Shown here: positions 1-10,028 of the stretch, in pieces | How the letters are laid out: the number at the start of each line of letters is the position of its first letter | How positions within the stretch are numbered: the stretch's first letter is position 1 | Origin: Streptomyces aurantiacus | GTDB lineage: Bacteria; Actinomycetota; Actinomycetes; Streptomycetales; Streptomycetaceae | NCBI RefSeq assembly: GCF_027107535.1 | Contig: NZ_CP114283.1 | Coordinates: 2,046,001-2,110,000, forward strand | Direction: 5' to 3' | DNA length: 64,000 bases | Translations under genes and position numbers: made by a program | Notes under the pieces: generated by a model | What the model was told of the DNA's origin: nothing | Seen by the model: only the letters and a program-made list of their open reading frames with translations | Database searches by the model: none

Positions 1-235
1 CCTCGCCACGATGCTCGCCGGCGCCGCCGAGGTGCCGGCGCACGAGCGCGGAGAGGTCCAGGTCTTCGAGGACCGGGCCGCCGCGATCGCCGCGGTCGTC
101 GCCCGCGCACAACCGGGCGACACCGTGCTGATCGCGGGCAAGGGCCATGAACAGGGCCAGGACATCGCCGGAGTGATCCGTCCCTTCGACGACCGTCAGG
201 TGCTCCGCGAAGCTATCCAGAAGACCCAGGGATGA
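1..235 (+). CDS. murE: MurE, UDP-MurNAc-tripeptide ligase (3' end only)
   Basis: Only the last ~78 codons are in the window; the frame is open from base 2 to the stop at 233-235. MurE adds the third residue of the peptidoglycan stem peptide in the cytoplasm (LL-diaminopimelate is expected in Streptomyces). The visible part is the C-terminal Mur-ligase domain, with the conserved GKGHE motif of MurE ([10 protein letters not shown]) followed by the usual [11 protein letters not shown] end. The stop lies 4 bases before the murF GTG, the normal murE-murF order in the dcw cluster. A start inside the window at base 11 would give only 74 residues and is not a real start. Confidence 0.92.
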   Translation, partial: LATMLAGAAEVPAHERGEVQVFEDRAAAIAAVVARAQPGDTVLIAGKGHEQGQDIAGVIRPFDDRQVLREAIQKTQG

Positions 236-239
236 ACTT

Positions 240-1640
240 GTGATCGCCCTCTCTCTCGCCGAGATCGCCTCAGTCGTCGGCGGGCAGACGCACGACATAC
301 CGGATTCGTCGGTCCAGGTCACCGGACAGGTCGTCAGGGACTCCCGGGAAGTGAAGCCGGGCAGCCTCTTCGTCGCCTTCGCGGGTGAGCGCGTGGACGG
401 TCACGACTTCGCCGCGGACGTCGTCGCGGCGGGCGCCGTGGCCGTCCTCGCCTCCCGGCCCGTCGGAGTGCCCGCGATCGTCGTGGAGGACGTCCAGAGG
501 GCCCTCGGCGCCCTCGCGCGCCACGTCGTGGAGCGCCTCGGCGCGACCCTCGTGGCCCTCACCGGCTCCGCCGGCAAGACCAGCACCAAGGACCTGATCG
601 CCCAGGTGCTCCGCAGCAAGGCACCGACGGTCTTCACGCCCGGTTCCCTCAACAACGAGATCGGGCTGCCGCTCACCGCGCTCAGCGCCACCGAGGAGAC
701 GCGGTTCCTGGTCCTGGAGATGGGTGCCCGCGGGATCGGGCACATCCGCTATCTCGCGGACCTGACGCCTCCGAAGATCGGCCTCGTCCTCAACGTCGGC
801 ACCGCCCACATCGGTGAGTTCGGCGGCCGCGAGCAGATCGCCCAGGCCAAGGGCGAGTTGGTGGAGAGCCTCCCCGAGAGCGGCGTGGCCGTCCTGAACG
901 CCGACGATCCCCTCGTACGGGCCATGGCCTCGCGCACGAAGGCACGCGTGATCCTCTTCGGAGAGTCCGGCGAAGCGGACGTACGGGCCGAGAACGTGCG
1001 GCTCACCGGGAGCGGACAGCCCGCGTTCAGGCTCCACACACCCTCCGGGTGCAGCGAAGTGACCATGCGCCTGTACGGTGAGCACCACGTGTCGAACGCG
1101 CTCGCCGCCGCCGCCGTCGCCCATGAGCTGGGCATGTCCGCAGACGAGATCGCCACCGCGCTCTCCGAGGCGGGCTCCCTCTCCCGCTGGCGGATGGAGG
1201 TCACCGAGCGCCCGGACGGCGTGACGGTCGTCAACGACGCCTACAACGCGAACCCCGAGTCCATGCGAGCCGCTCTGCGCGCGCTCGCGGCCATGGGCAA
1301 GGGGCGGCGGACCTGGGCGGTGCTCGGTCAGATGGCCGAGCTCGGGGACGAGGCGCTCGCCGAGCACGACGCGGTCGGACGGCTCGCCGTCCGGCTCAAC
1401 GTCAGCAAGCTCGTCGCGGTCGGGGGCAGGGAAGCGTCCTGGCTGCAACTGGGCGCATATAACGAGGGTTCGTGGGGTGAGGAGTCGGTGCACGTGTCCG
1501 ACGCACAGTCGGCGGTCGACCTGTTGCGCAGTCAGCTGCGTCCGGGAGACGTCGTACTCGTGAAGGCGTCCCGGTCGGTCGGGCTGGAGAGGGTCGCGCA
1601 GGCGCTGGTCCAGGGCACCGAGGGCGAGGTTGCCGTCTGA
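240..1640 (+). CDS. murF: MurF, UDP-MurNAc-tripeptide:D-Ala-D-Ala ligase
   Basis: 466 aa, GTG start 4 bases after the murE stop. ATP-dependent ligase that adds D-Ala-D-Ala to complete the UDP-MurNAc-pentapeptide. The P-loop GSAGKTST is at about residues 109-116, the central-domain NNEIGLPLT motif follows shortly after, and [11 protein letters not shown] is near residue 333. Length and order of the three Mur-ligase domains are normal. Its TGA shares one base with the mraY ATG (1638-1642), so the two are translationally coupled. Confidence 0.96.
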   Translation: MIALSLAEIASVVGGQTHDIPDSSVQVTGQVVRDSREVKPGSLFVAFAGERVDGHDFAADVVAAGAVAVLASRPVGVPAIVVEDVQRALGALARHVVERLGATLVALTGSAGKTSTKDLIAQVLRSKAPTVFTPGSLNNEIGLPLTALSATEETRFLVLEMGARGIGHIRYLADLTPPKIGLVLNVGTAHIGEFGGREQIAQAKGELVESLPESGVAVLNADDPLVRAMASRTKARVILFGESGEADVRAENVRLTGSGQPAFRLHTPSGCSEVTMRLYGEHHVSNALAAAAVAHELGMSADEIATALSEAGSLSRWRMEVTERPDGVTVVNDAYNANPESMRAALRALAAMGKGRRTWAVLGQMAELGDEALAEHDAVGRLAVRLNVSKLVAVGGREASWLQLGAYNEGSWGEESVHVSDAQSAVDLLRSQLRPGDVVLVKASRSVGLERVAQALVQGTEGEVAV

Positions 1641-2713
1641 TGATGAATCAGATCCTGTTCGCGGGAGTCATCGGCCTCTTCCTGACCCTCGTGGGCACCC
1701 CTCTGCTGATCAAGCTGCTGGCCCGCAAGGGCTACGGCCAGTACATCCGTGACGACGGCCCGCGCGAGCACCACGCCAAGCGCGGTACGCCGACCATGGG
1801 TGGTATCGCCTTCATCCTGGCCACGCTCCTCGCGTACTTCCTCAGCAAGGTGATCACCGGGAAGCCGCCGACGTTCTCCGGTCTGCTGGTGCTCGGCCTG
1901 ATGGCGGGCATGGGCGTGGTCGGCTTCCTCGACGACTACATCAAGATCGTCAAGCGGCGTTCGCTCGGTCTGCGGGCCAAGGCGAAGATGGCCGGCCAGC
2001 TGATCGTCGGCATCACCTTCGCGGTTCTCGCGCTCCAGTTCGCGGACAACCGCAACAACACCCCGGCCTCCACCCGGCTCTCCTTCGTGCAGGACTTCGG
2101 CTGGTCCATCGGCCCGGTGCTGTTCGTCGTCTGGGCGCTGTTCATGATCCTCGCGATGTCGAACGGCGTGAACCTGACGGACGGTCTGGACGGTCTGGCC
2201 ACCGGCGCGGCGACGATGGTGTTCGGCGCGTACACCTTCATCGGGGTCTGGCAGTTCCAGGAGTCCTGCGCCAACGCGCTGACCCTCACCAACCCGGCCG
2301 CCTGCTACGAGGTACGAGATCCGCTCGACCTCGCGGTGGTCGCCGCAGCGCTCATGGGCTCCTGCTTCGGCTTCCTGTGGTGGAACACCTCACCGGCCAA
2401 GATCTTCATGGGTGACACCGGTTCCCTGGCGCTCGGCGGAGCACTGGCCGGCCTCGCGATCTGCTCGCGCACCGAGCTGCTGGTCGCCCTGCTCGGCGGT
2501 CTCTTCGTCCTGATCACCATGTCGGTCGTCATCCAGGTCGGCTCGTTCCGCCTGACCGGAAAACGCGTCTTCCGGATGGCGCCGCTCCAGCACCACTTCG
2601 AACTCAAGGGGTGGTCCGAAGTCCTTGTGGTGGTCCGCTTCTGGATCATCCAGGGCATGTGCGTCATCGTCGGACTCGGCCTCTTCTACGCGGGATGGGC
2701 AGCCAAGAAGTGA
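1640..2713 (+). CDS. mraY: MraY, phospho-MurNAc-pentapeptide translocase
   Basis: 357 aa polytopic membrane enzyme that transfers phospho-MurNAc-pentapeptide to undecaprenyl phosphate, giving lipid I. Family landmarks are the [12 protein letters not shown] loop near the N-terminus, GFLDDYIK (about 95), the Mg-binding [10 protein letters not shown] (about 178), [12 protein letters not shown] (about 256) and HHFELKGW near the C-terminus. About ten hydrophobic segments. Two adjacent ATGs occur (1640, 1643); the first overlaps the murF stop. The 3' end overlaps murD. Confidence 0.97.
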   Translation: MMNQILFAGVIGLFLTLVGTPLLIKLLARKGYGQYIRDDGPREHHAKRGTPTMGGIAFILATLLAYFLSKVITGKPPTFSGLLVLGLMAGMGVVGFLDDYIKIVKRRSLGLRAKAKMAGQLIVGITFAVLALQFADNRNNTPASTRLSFVQDFGWSIGPVLFVVWALFMILAMSNGVNLTDGLDGLATGAATMVFGAYTFIGVWQFQESCANALTLTNPAACYEVRDPLDLAVVAAALMGSCFGFLWWNTSPAKIFMGDTGSLALGGALAGLAICSRTELLVALLGGLFVLITMSVVIQVGSFRLTGKRVFRMAPLQHHFELKGWSEVLVVVRFWIIQGMCVIVGLGLFYAGWAAKK

Positions 2714-4152
2714 CGACCGCCTCCGCCTGGCAGGGCAAGAACATCACCGTCGCCGGCCTCGGCGTGAGCGGCATCAGTGCCGCCCGCGCCCTGGCCGGCC
2801 TCGGCGCGTCGGTCACGGTCGTCGACGGGGGTGACTCCCCGGCGCACCGGGAGCGGGCCGCCTCCCTTCGGGAGCAGGGGATCCCGGTGCGCCTCGCGGA
2901 CGCCGAGACGCTGCCCGACGGCACCGACCTGGTGGTCACCTCGCCCGGCTGGAAGCCGGGCAGTGCCCTCTTCCTGGCCGCCGCCGAGGCAGGCGTGGAC
3001 GTCGTCGGCGACGTGGAGATCGCCTGGCGCCTGCGCGGCCTCGACGGCCGCAAGGCCGTGCCGTGGCTGGCTGTCACGGGCACCAACGGCAAGACCACCA
3101 CGACGCGGATGCTCGCGTCGATCCTGGCCGCCGCGGGCCTGCGCACCGCGGCGGTGGGCAACATCGGCACGCCGATCGTCGACGTCGTGCTGGAGAACGA
3201 CGACGCGTACGCCGGCCTCGACGTCCTCGCCGTGGAACTGTCCAGCTACCAGCTGCACTGGGCGCCGTCCCTGCGCGCCCACTCGGCGGCCGTACTGAAC
3301 CTCGCCCCCGACCACCTCGACTGGCACGGCTCCATGGAGGCGTACGCCGCCGACAAGGGCCGCGTCTACGAGGGCAATCGGGTCGCCTGCGTCTACAACG
3401 TGGCCGACAAGGCCACCGAGGACCTGGTGCGCCGGGCGGACGTCGAGGAGGGCTGCCGGGCCGTCGGCTTCACGCTCGGCACGCCGGGACCGTCCCAACT
3501 CGGGGTCGTGGACGGCATCCTGGTCGACCGCGCCTTCGTCGAGGACCGGCACAAGCAGGCCCAGGAGCTCGCCGAGATCGCGGACGTCGATCCGCCCGCC
3601 CCGCACAACATCGCCAACGCCCTTGCGGCGGCGGCCCTGGCCCGCGCCTTCGGAGTGCCCGCCACGGCCGTACGCGACGGACTGCGGGCCTTCCGTCCCG
3701 ACGCCCACCGCATCGAGCACGTGGCCGACGTGGACGGCGTCGCCTACGTCGACGACTCCAAGGCCACCAACACGCATGCGGCGGAAGCCTCTTTGGCGGC
3801 CTACGAGTCGATCGTGTGGATCGCGGGCGGACTCGCCAAGGGCGCGACCTTCGACGAACTCGTCGCCAGGTCGGCGAAGCGACTGCGGGGCGTCGTCCTG
3901 TTCGGCGCGGACCGGGCCATCATCCGCGAAGCCCTCACGCGACACGCCCCTGAAGTACCGGTGGTCGACCTCGACCGGACCGACACTGGGGCGATGCCCG
4001 CGGCGGTCCAGGAGGCGACACGGCTCGCCCGCGCCGGCGACACGGTGCTCCTGGCGCCGGCCTGTGCCTCCATGGACATGTTCGCCAACTACAACCAGCG
4101 CGGTGACATGTTCGCGGAAGCGGTCCGCGGACTCGGCGCCGCGGGCGCCTGA
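2695..4152 (+). CDS. murD: MurD, UDP-MurNAc-L-Ala:D-Glu ligase
   Basis: 485 aa from ATG 2695, or 480 aa from GTG 2710; the second overlaps the mraY stop by the common GTGA arrangement and is equally plausible. The open frame extends further upstream inside mraY, but that part is shadow. MurD adds D-glutamate to UDP-MurNAc-L-Ala. An N-terminal Rossmann-like [11 protein letters not shown] loop binds UDP, the ATP P-loop [13 protein letters not shown] is near residue 127, and the central domain carries [11 protein letters not shown]. The C-terminal domain has [12 protein letters not shown], with the conserved SKATN. Confidence 0.95.
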   Translation: MGSQEVTTASAWQGKNITVAGLGVSGISAARALAGLGASVTVVDGGDSPAHRERAASLREQGIPVRLADAETLPDGTDLVVTSPGWKPGSALFLAAAEAGVDVVGDVEIAWRLRGLDGRKAVPWLAVTGTNGKTTTTRMLASILAAAGLRTAAVGNIGTPIVDVVLENDDAYAGLDVLAVELSSYQLHWAPSLRAHSAAVLNLAPDHLDWHGSMEAYAADKGRVYEGNRVACVYNVADKATEDLVRRADVEEGCRAVGFTLGTPGPSQLGVVDGILVDRAFVEDRHKQAQELAEIADVDPPAPHNIANALAAAALARAFGVPATAVRDGLRAFRPDAHRIEHVADVDGVAYVDDSKATNTHAAEASLAAYESIVWIAGGLAKGATFDELVARSAKRLRGVVLFGADRAIIREALTRHAPEVPVVDLDRTDTGAMPAAVQEATRLARAGDTVLLAPACASMDMFANYNQRGDMFAEAVRGLGAAGA

Positions 4153-4273
4153 CGGCAGGCCCTCGGCCGGCCCGGGCGCCCGGGATCCTTGGGAGCGACG
4201 CGTGACGCCATCGTGGTCGGTGTACCGGCGGCGGCCTTCCGCCGGCGGCACGGCGCTGTGCCGGACGGCCCCT

Positions 4274-4465
4274 GGGGGGTGTTGTGAAAGTCCCGCACAG
4301 CACCCACGGCGCCCGGCACGCTCCCCCAGCCTCCGGCCGGGGGGACCCCCACTCGCCGCACCGGCCGAAGACCCAAGTACGTCCAGTACGAGGGCCTTCG
4401 TCCGGCACGCCGAGGCCACGCACCGAACACCGTGGGCACCGCACAGGACTTTCAAAAAACCCCCC
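4274..4465. repeat. Long imperfect inverted-repeat element between murD and ftsW
   Basis: The 380-base gap between murD and ftsW holds two ~37-base arms in inverted orientation, 4274-4310 and 4428-4465. Both contain GAAAGTCC, a (G)CACAG-like block and CCCACGG. The ~117-base interior has its own GC palindrome around 4321-4351 and an AAGTACGTCCAGTAC stretch. A separate perfect 14-base palindrome (CCCGGGCGCCCGGG) sits at 4171-4184 just after the murD stop. The element resembles intergenic palindromic repeats I remember as dispersed in Streptomyces genomes. It could fold into a large cruciform or RNA hairpin and act as an internal attenuator. Apart from these elements and the ftsW RBS nothing else is recognisable in this gap. 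Confidence 0.7.
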
Positions 4466-4532
4466 GGCCCAGTGCCCGTCAGTCCCGGAGGCCCCCCAGC
4501 GGGACGCCCTCCCACAGCGAGGGGAGCCGGCC

Positions 4533-5891
4533 GTGCCCAGTAGCCGTACAGGGCGTCCTCCCGTCCAGCGGGCCACCCGGCGGCCCGCCGGGCCCCGCCC
4601 ACCCCGCGACAACCCCGTACGCCGTCTCTACGGCCGCGCACGGCGTGCCTGGGACCGGCCCCTGACCGCGTACTACCTGATCCTCGGCGGCAGCCTCCTG
4701 ATCACCGTGCTCGGCCTGGTGATGGTGTACTCCGCGTCGCAGATCACCGCGCTCCAGCTCTCGCTGCCGGGTTCGTACTTCTTCCGCAAGCAGTTCCTCG
4801 CGGCCGTGCTCGGCGGCCTGTTGATGCTGGCCGCCTCCCGGATGCCGTCCAAGCTGCACCGGGCGCTGGCGTACCCGATGCTCCTCGGCTCGGTCTTCCT
4901 GATGATCCTCGTCCAGGTGCCGGGGATAGGAGTCGCGGTCAACGGCAACCAGAACTGGATCTCGGTCGGCGGACCCTTCCAGCTCCAGCCCAGCGAGTTC
5001 GGCAAGCTCGCCCTCGTGCTCTGGGGCGCCGACCTGCTCGCCCGCAAGCAGGACCGGCGGCTGCTGACCCAGTGGAAGCACATGCTGGTGCCGCTCGTAC
5101 CGGTGGCCTTCATGCTCCTCGGGCTGATCATGCTCGGCGGCGACATGGGCACCGCGATCATCCTCACCGCGATCCTGTTCGGGCTCCTGTGGCTCGCGGG
5201 GGCGCCGACCCGGCTCTTCGGCGGGGTACTCGCCATCGCGGCGACCATCGGCGTGATCCTCATCAGGACGAGCCCCAACCGCATGGCCCGCCTCGCCTGC
5301 CTCGGTGCCACCGAACCGGGCCCCGGCGACTCCTGCTGGCAGGCCGTGCACGGCATCTACGCCCTCGCCTCCGGCGGGCTCTTCGGCTCCGGCCTCGGCG
5401 CGAGTGTGGAAAAATGGGGTCAACTGCCCGAAGCGCACACCGACTTCATCTTCGCCATCACCGGGGAGGAACTGGGCCTCGCGGGGACGCTGTCGGTGCT
5501 CGCCCTCTTCGCGGCTCTAGGCTATGCGGGTATCCGCGTGGCCGGACGCACGGAGGACCCCTTCGTGAGGTACGCCGCGGGAGGCGTGACCACCTGGATC
5601 ACGGCCCAGGCCGTGATCAACATCGGTGCGGTGCTCGGCCTGCTGCCGATCGCCGGAGTCCCGCTCCCGCTGTTCTCCTACGGGGGCTCCGCCCTGTTGC
5701 CGACCATGTTCGCCATCGGGCTCCTCATCGCCTTCGCGCGTGAGGATCCCGCTGCGCGGGCGGCGCTCGCGATGCGGCAACCCCGCTTTGGCAGAAAGCG
5801 GGCTGCGGTGAGAGGCTCCGCGGGTCGGGAGCCTCGGAAGTGGAACACGATGAGACGGCGTGCCTCGGCGCGTTCGTCCGGAGAGCGGTGA
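4533..5891 (+). CDS. ftsW: FtsW, septal SEDS glycosyltransferase
   Basis: 452 aa from GTG 4533, preceded by a good RBS (GAGGGGAG, 6 bases upstream). An ATG at 4284 in the same frame lies in the repeat element and would add an 83-residue low-complexity leader; I reject it. FtsW is the SEDS peptidoglycan polymerase of the septum and works with a cognate PBP. About ten TM segments follow a ~55-residue basic Arg/Pro-rich cytoplasmic N-terminus. SEDS landmarks are NWISVGGPFQLQPSEFGKL, GLGASVEKWGQLPEAHTDF, the ITGEELG loop and PLPLFSYGGSALL. Position between murD and murG supports FtsW over RodA. Confidence 0.95.
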   Translation: MPSSRTGRPPVQRATRRPAGPRPPRDNPVRRLYGRARRAWDRPLTAYYLILGGSLLITVLGLVMVYSASQITALQLSLPGSYFFRKQFLAAVLGGLLMLAASRMPSKLHRALAYPMLLGSVFLMILVQVPGIGVAVNGNQNWISVGGPFQLQPSEFGKLALVLWGADLLARKQDRRLLTQWKHMLVPLVPVAFMLLGLIMLGGDMGTAIILTAILFGLLWLAGAPTRLFGGVLAIAATIGVILIRTSPNRMARLACLGATEPGPGDSCWQAVHGIYALASGGLFGSGLGASVEKWGQLPEAHTDFIFAITGEELGLAGTLSVLALFAALGYAGIRVAGRTEDPFVRYAAGGVTTWITAQAVINIGAVLGLLPIAGVPLPLFSYGGSALLPTMFAIGLLIAFAREDPAARAALAMRQPRFGRKRAAVRGSAGREPRKWNTMRRRASARSSGER

Positions 5892-5897
5892 ATTTCG

Positions 5898-6986
5898 GTG
5901 CATGTCGTACTCGCCGGTGGGGGGACCGCCGGCCACATCGAGCCCGCGCTCGCCCTCGCGGACGCCCTGCGCAGGCAGGACCCCACCGTGGGAATCACGG
6001 CCCTGGGCACGGAGCGCGGACTCGAAACCCGACTCGTACCAGAGCGGGGTTATGAGCTCGGGCTCATCCCCGCGGTACCGCTGCCGCGCAAGCCGACCCC
6101 CGAGCTGATCACCGTCCCCGGACGGCTGCGCGGCACGATCAAGGCGGCCGAGCAGATCCTGGAGCGCACCAAGGCGGACGCGGTCGTCGGCTTCGGCGGC
6201 TACGTCGCCCTCCCCGGTTACCTCGCGGCCAAGCGCCTCGGCGTCCCGATCGTCGTCCACGAGGCCAACGCCCGGCCGGGACTCGCGAACAAGATCGGTT
6301 CGCGGTACGCGGCCCAGGTCGCCGTCTCCACCCCGGACAGCAAGCTCCGCGGCGCCCGCTACATCGGCATCCCGCTGCGCCGCTCGATCGCCACGCTCGA
6401 CCGGGCCGCGGTGCGCCCGCAGGCCCGTGCCGCGTTCGGGCTCGACCCCTCCCTGCCGACGCTGCTGGTCTCCGGCGGCTCGCAGGGCGCACGCCGCCTC
6501 AACGAGGTGGTCCAGCAGGCCGCTCCGTACCTCCAGCAGGCCGGGATCCAGATCCTGCACGCGGTCGGCCCGAAGAACGAACTGCCGCAGGTCCACCAGA
6601 TGCCGGGGATGCCCCCGTACATCCCGGTACCGTACGTGGACCGGATGGACCTCGCGTACGCCGCGGCCGACATGATGCTCTGCCGTGCGGGCGCGATGAC
6701 CGTCGCCGAACTCTCCGCCGTCGGGCTGCCCGCCGTCTACGTCCCGCTGCCCATCGGCAACGGCGAACAGCGGCTCAACGCCCAGCCGCTGGTCAAGGCC
6801 GGCGGTGGACTGCTGATCGACGACGCGGAACTGACGCCGCAGTGGGTGCAGGCCAACGTCCTGCCCGTGCTCGCCGATCCGCACCGGCTGTTCGAGATGT
6901 CCCGCGCCGCCTCCGAGTTCGGCCGCCGGGACGCCGACGACCTGCTCGTCGGGATGGTGTACGAGGCGATCGCGTCACGCCGCTAG
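5898..6986 (+). CDS. murG: MurG, lipid II synthase
   Basis: 362 aa, GTG start 6 bases after the ftsW stop. Peripheral membrane GT-B glycosyltransferase that adds GlcNAc to lipid I, forming lipid II. The N-terminal GGGTAGH loop is at residues 7-13, the conserved FGGYVALPG and HEANARPGLANK motifs follow, SGGSQGARRLNE is near residue 190, and the UDP-GlcNAc site RAGAMTVAELSAVGLPAV is in the C-terminal domain. Length is normal for the family. Confidence 0.96.
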   Translation: MHVVLAGGGTAGHIEPALALADALRRQDPTVGITALGTERGLETRLVPERGYELGLIPAVPLPRKPTPELITVPGRLRGTIKAAEQILERTKADAVVGFGGYVALPGYLAAKRLGVPIVVHEANARPGLANKIGSRYAAQVAVSTPDSKLRGARYIGIPLRRSIATLDRAAVRPQARAAFGLDPSLPTLLVSGGSQGARRLNEVVQQAAPYLQQAGIQILHAVGPKNELPQVHQMPGMPPYIPVPYVDRMDLAYAAADMMLCRAGAMTVAELSAVGLPAVYVPLPIGNGEQRLNAQPLVKAGGGLLIDDAELTPQWVQANVLPVLADPHRLFEMSRAASEFGRRDADDLLVGMVYEAIASRR

Positions 6987-7009
6987 CGCGTGGCAGAAGG
7001 CAGGGGAGC

Positions 7010-7813
7010 GTGGCCGGACCGACCACCGCCGAACGCGGCGAACGGCAAGACCGACAGGATCCGGACTCCGGCCCGCCCCGGCCGCCCCTCCTCAAGAGGC
7101 TGCCGGGACCTCGTGCGCTCATCATTTCGGCCGTTTGTCTGGCTCTGCTCGCCGCGGGCGGCATCTGGGTGCTCTACGGCTCGCAGTGGACCCGCGTGGA
7201 GCGCGTATCGGCCTCGGGGACGCGGGTACTGACGCCCGATCAGGTCGTCGAGGCGGCCGATGTCCGGGTCGGATCGCCTTTGATTTCCGTCGACACCGAT
7301 GAGATCGAGGCGCGACTGCTCCGGAAATTGCCCCGAATTGACTCGGTTGACGTCGCCCGTTCCTGGCCCCATGGAATCGGGCTGAAAGTGACCGAACGCA
7401 CCCCGGTTCTCATTGCCGAAAACACCGGAAAGGGGGGCAAATATGTTGAAGTGGACGCCAAGGGTGTGCGCTATGCGACGGTTTCACGCCCCCCGCAGGG
7501 CGTGCCCGCACTGGAATTGACCGTGTCCGGATCCGCGAGCCTGCGCCGCTTCGGCTCCGATCGGCTGATGCGTGAGGCGGTGCTCGTCGCCCGGTCACTT
7601 CCGGCCGCGGTCGCGCGCGCCACCCGGGTGGTCAAGGTCCGTTCGTACGACTCCATCTCGCTGGAGTTGAGCGGTGACCGCACCGTCGCATGGGGGAGTG
7701 GCGAGAAGGGCCGCGCCAAAGCGCATACGCTCACCGCTCTCATGAAAGCCTCTCCCGAGGCGCGGCACTTCGATGTCAGCGTTCCCACCGCGCCTGCGTC
7801 ATCAGGGAGTTGA
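7010..7813 (+). CDS. ftsQ: FtsQ/DivIB, divisome assembly protein
   Basis: 267 aa from GTG 7010, with the RBS CAGGGGAG just upstream; the longer open frame reaching into murG is not used. Bitopic protein linking cytoplasmic and periplasmic-side divisome parts. A ~33-residue charged tail is followed by one TM helix (about 34-55, LIISAVCLALLAAGGIWVL). The POTRA domain starts at WTRVERVSASGTRVLTPDQV and ends near GIGLKVTERTPVL, with the FtsQ-type beta domain after it. It sits directly before ftsZ, the usual order. The 278-base gap after it holds the ftsZ control region. Confidence 0.93.
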   Translation: MAGPTTAERGERQDRQDPDSGPPRPPLLKRLPGPRALIISAVCLALLAAGGIWVLYGSQWTRVERVSASGTRVLTPDQVVEAADVRVGSPLISVDTDEIEARLLRKLPRIDSVDVARSWPHGIGLKVTERTPVLIAENTGKGGKYVEVDAKGVRYATVSRPPQGVPALELTVSGSASLRRFGSDRLMREAVLVARSLPAAVARATRVVKVRSYDSISLELSGDRTVAWGSGEKGRAKAHTLTALMKASPEARHFDVSVPTAPASSGS

Positions 7814-7930
7814 CGCACATCGGCGCAGGCCAGAACCCTGGTTGGGCAACGCTACGGCTGATCACATAGGGTGAAAAGAAAAACGGGAGGTTCGGCGTGT
7901 TCGTTGAACGTGCGCCACTTGTCGACTTAG

Positions 7931-8000
7931 TGTCCTGTTCGGAAGAGTCCAAGGAACAGACACACTGGTAACCCTAAACTTCAGCGTTAGGGTTCGGGTC
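7931..8000 (+). promoter_or_regulatory. ftsZ upstream control region with inverted repeats
   Basis: The 278-base ftsQ-ftsZ gap contains a perfect inverted repeat with arms AACCCTAA (7970-7977) and TTAGGGTT (7987-7994) around a 9-base spacer. An imperfect stem, TGTCCTGTTC with GAACAGACA (7931-7940 and 7954-7962), lies just before it. The local AT content is clearly higher than in neighbouring genes. In S. coelicolor ftsZ has several promoters in this gap, one developmentally regulated (established knowledge). I cannot assign start sites here; the repeat could be an operator or a hairpin in the 5' UTR. Confidence 0.55.
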
Positions 8001-8091
8001 GGCGTTCGGACCGTCCCATTCGGCATCAGTCGTCGGATCGCGGGTCACTCGCGAGGCGGCGACACGTAACTCGAGGCGAGAGGCCTTCGAC

Positions 8092-9288
8092 GTGGCAGCA
8101 CCGCAGAACTACCTCGCAGTCATCAAAGTCATCGGTGTCGGCGGCGGTGGTGTCAATGCCATCAACCGGATGATCGAGGTCGGTCTCAAGGGTGTCGAGT
8201 TCATCGCCATCAACACCGACGCCCAGGCGCTGTTGATGAGCGACGCCGACGTCAAGCTCGACGTCGGCCGCGAACTCACCCGCGGACTCGGCGCCGGAGC
8301 CAACCCGGCCGTCGGCCGCAAGGCCGCAGAGGACCACCGCGAGGAGATCGAGGAGGTCCTCAAGGGGGCCGACATGGTCTTCGTGACGGCCGGCGAGGGC
8401 GGTGGCACCGGTACCGGTGGCGCCCCCGTGGTGGCCAACATCGCCCGGTCGCTCGGCGCACTCACCATCGGCGTGGTCACCCGCCCGTTCACCTTCGAGG
8501 GCAGGCGCCGCGCCAACCAGGCCGAGGACGGCATCGCGGAACTCCGCGAAGAGGTCGACACCCTCATCGTCATCCCCAACGACCGGCTGCTGTCCATCTC
8601 GGACCGCCAGGTCTCGGTCCTCGACGCCTTCAAGTCGGCGGACCAGGTCCTGCTCTCCGGTGTTCAGGGCATCACCGACCTCATCACCACACCCGGACTG
8701 ATCAACCTCGACTTCGCCGACGTCAAGTCCGTGATGTCCGAGGCCGGTTCGGCTCTCATGGGCATCGGCTCGGCCCGCGGCGACGACCGCGCGGTGGCCG
8801 CCGCGGAGATGGCGATCTCCTCGCCGCTCCTGGAGGCGTCCATCGACGGGGCCCGGGGCGTACTGCTCTCGATCTCCGGCGGCTCGGACCTCGGTCTCTT
8901 CGAGATCAACGAGGCGGCCCAGCTGGTGAGCGAGGCCGCGCACCCCGAGGCCAACATCATCTTCGGCGCGGTCATCGACGACGCGCTCGGCGACGAGGTC
9001 AGGGTCACCGTCATCGCGGCGGGCTTCGACGGCGGACAGCCCCCGTCCAAGCGGGACACCGTGCTCGGTTCGTCCTCCGCCAAGCGCGACGAGCCCACAC
9101 CGGCGCGTTCCAACGACAGCCGTCCCTCCTTCGGCTCGCTCGGCAGCGTCACGCCGAAGGAGGCGCCGGAGCCCGCCCCGGAGCCGGCGAGCAGCGAACT
9201 GCCGCCGGTCTCCCCGCCGGTACCGCCGTCGCGGACCTACTCCGACAGCGCGGCGGAGGAGCTGGACGTGCCGGACTTCCTCAAGTGA
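8092..9288 (+). CDS. ftsZ: FtsZ, tubulin-like cell division GTPase
   Basis: 398 aa, GTG start. Polymerises into the Z-ring, for vegetative cross-walls and the ladders of sporulation septa in Streptomyces. The nucleotide loop [13 protein letters not shown] is near the N-terminus, the tubulin signature GGGTGTGG is at about 101-110, and the T7 synergy loop with catalytic Asp is NLDFADVKS (about 205). A Pro/Ser-rich linker of ~60 residues leads to the C-terminal anchoring peptide LDVPDFLK, which binds SepF and other partners. The stop overlaps the next start (GTGA). Confidence 0.98.
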   Translation: MAAPQNYLAVIKVIGVGGGGVNAINRMIEVGLKGVEFIAINTDAQALLMSDADVKLDVGRELTRGLGAGANPAVGRKAAEDHREEIEEVLKGADMVFVTAGEGGGTGTGGAPVVANIARSLGALTIGVVTRPFTFEGRRRANQAEDGIAELREEVDTLIVIPNDRLLSISDRQVSVLDAFKSADQVLLSGVQGITDLITTPGLINLDFADVKSVMSEAGSALMGIGSARGDDRAVAAAEMAISSPLLEASIDGARGVLLSISGGSDLGLFEINEAAQLVSEAAHPEANIIFGAVIDDALGDEVRVTVIAAGFDGGQPPSKRDTVLGSSSAKRDEPTPARSNDSRPSFGSLGSVTPKEAPEPAPEPASSELPPVSPPVPPSRTYSDSAAEELDVPDFLK

Positions 9289-10022
9289 TAGGACGGCGCT
9301 CCGGAACGAGCACAGTGAGCGGCGCGCACTTCGCCTTCACCGACCGGTGGGGCGGGGTGAGCGCCGTTCCGTACGAGGAGCTCAATCTCGGCGGAGCGGT
9401 CGGCGACGACCCCGAAACCGTACGGACGAATCGCGAACTGGCGGCCAAGTCGCTCGGGCTGGACCCGGCGCGGGTCGTCTGGATGAACCAGGTCCACGGA
9501 CCCGACGTGGCCGTGGTCGACGAGCCCTGGGGAGACCGCCCGGTGCCGCCGATCGACGCCGTCGTCACTGCACGCCGGGGCCTCGCCCTCGCCGTGCTCA
9601 CCGCGGACTGCACGCCCGTGCTGCTCGCGGACCCCGTCGCCGGGATCGCGGCCGCCGCCCACGCGGGCCGGCCGGGCATGGTCGCGGGCGTGGTGCCCGC
9701 CGCCGTCGAGGCCATGGTGGAGCTCGGCGCCGAACCGGCGCGGATCGTCGCCCGCACCGGCCCCGCCGTCTGCGGCCGGTGCTACGAAGTGCCGGAAGCG
9801 ATGCGGACCGAGGTCGCGGCCGCCGAACCCGCGGCGTACGCCGAGACGACGTGGGGCACGCCGGCGGTCGACGTGACCGCGGGGGTGCATGCGCAGCTGG
9901 AGAGGCTCGGAGTGCGTGACCGGGAGCGGTCGCCGGTCTGCACGATCGAGTCCGACGACCACTTCTCGTACCGCCGCGACCGCACCACCGGTCGGCTCGC
10001 GGGCTATGTGTGGCTGGACTGA
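9285..10022 (+). CDS. pgeF: PgeF/YlmD, peptidoglycan editing factor (polyphenol oxidase fold)
   Basis: 245 aa, GTG start overlapping the ftsZ stop by 4 bases. This DUF152/Cu-oxidase_4 family was shown in other bacteria to hydrolyse UDP-MurNAc-L-Ser, preventing serine misincorporation into the stem peptide; members also show purine-nucleosidase or laccase-like activity (established for homologues). The metal and active-site residues are visible: NQVHG (His71), ADCTPVL (Cys109) and AHAGRPG (His126). A location straight after ftsZ is widespread in Gram-positive bacteria and fits a wall-quality role. Confidence 0.88.
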   Translation: MIGRRSGTSTVSGAHFAFTDRWGGVSAVPYEELNLGGAVGDDPETVRTNRELAAKSLGLDPARVVWMNQVHGPDVAVVDEPWGDRPVPPIDAVVTARRGLALAVLTADCTPVLLADPVAGIAAAAHAGRPGMVAGVVPAAVEAMVELGAEPARIVARTGPAVCGRCYEVPEAMRTEVAAAEPAAYAETTWGTPAVDVTAGVHAQLERLGVRDRERSPVCTIESDDHFSYRRDRTTGRLAGYVWLD

Positions 10023-10028
10023 TCGGAC

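Noticed and set aside
4284..4532. N-terminal extension of FtsW from ATG 4284
   Set aside because: It translates the inverted-repeat element into low-complexity sequence; GTG 4533 has a good RBS.
2686..4641. 651-codon minus-strand open frame over murD and ftsW start
   Set aside because: Antisense to murD, Arg/Gly/Val-biased, no RBS or recognisable motif.
7970..7994. Telomere-like repeat (AACCCTAA)
   Set aside because: Only a single inverted pair, not tandem copies; best explained as a local hairpin or operator.
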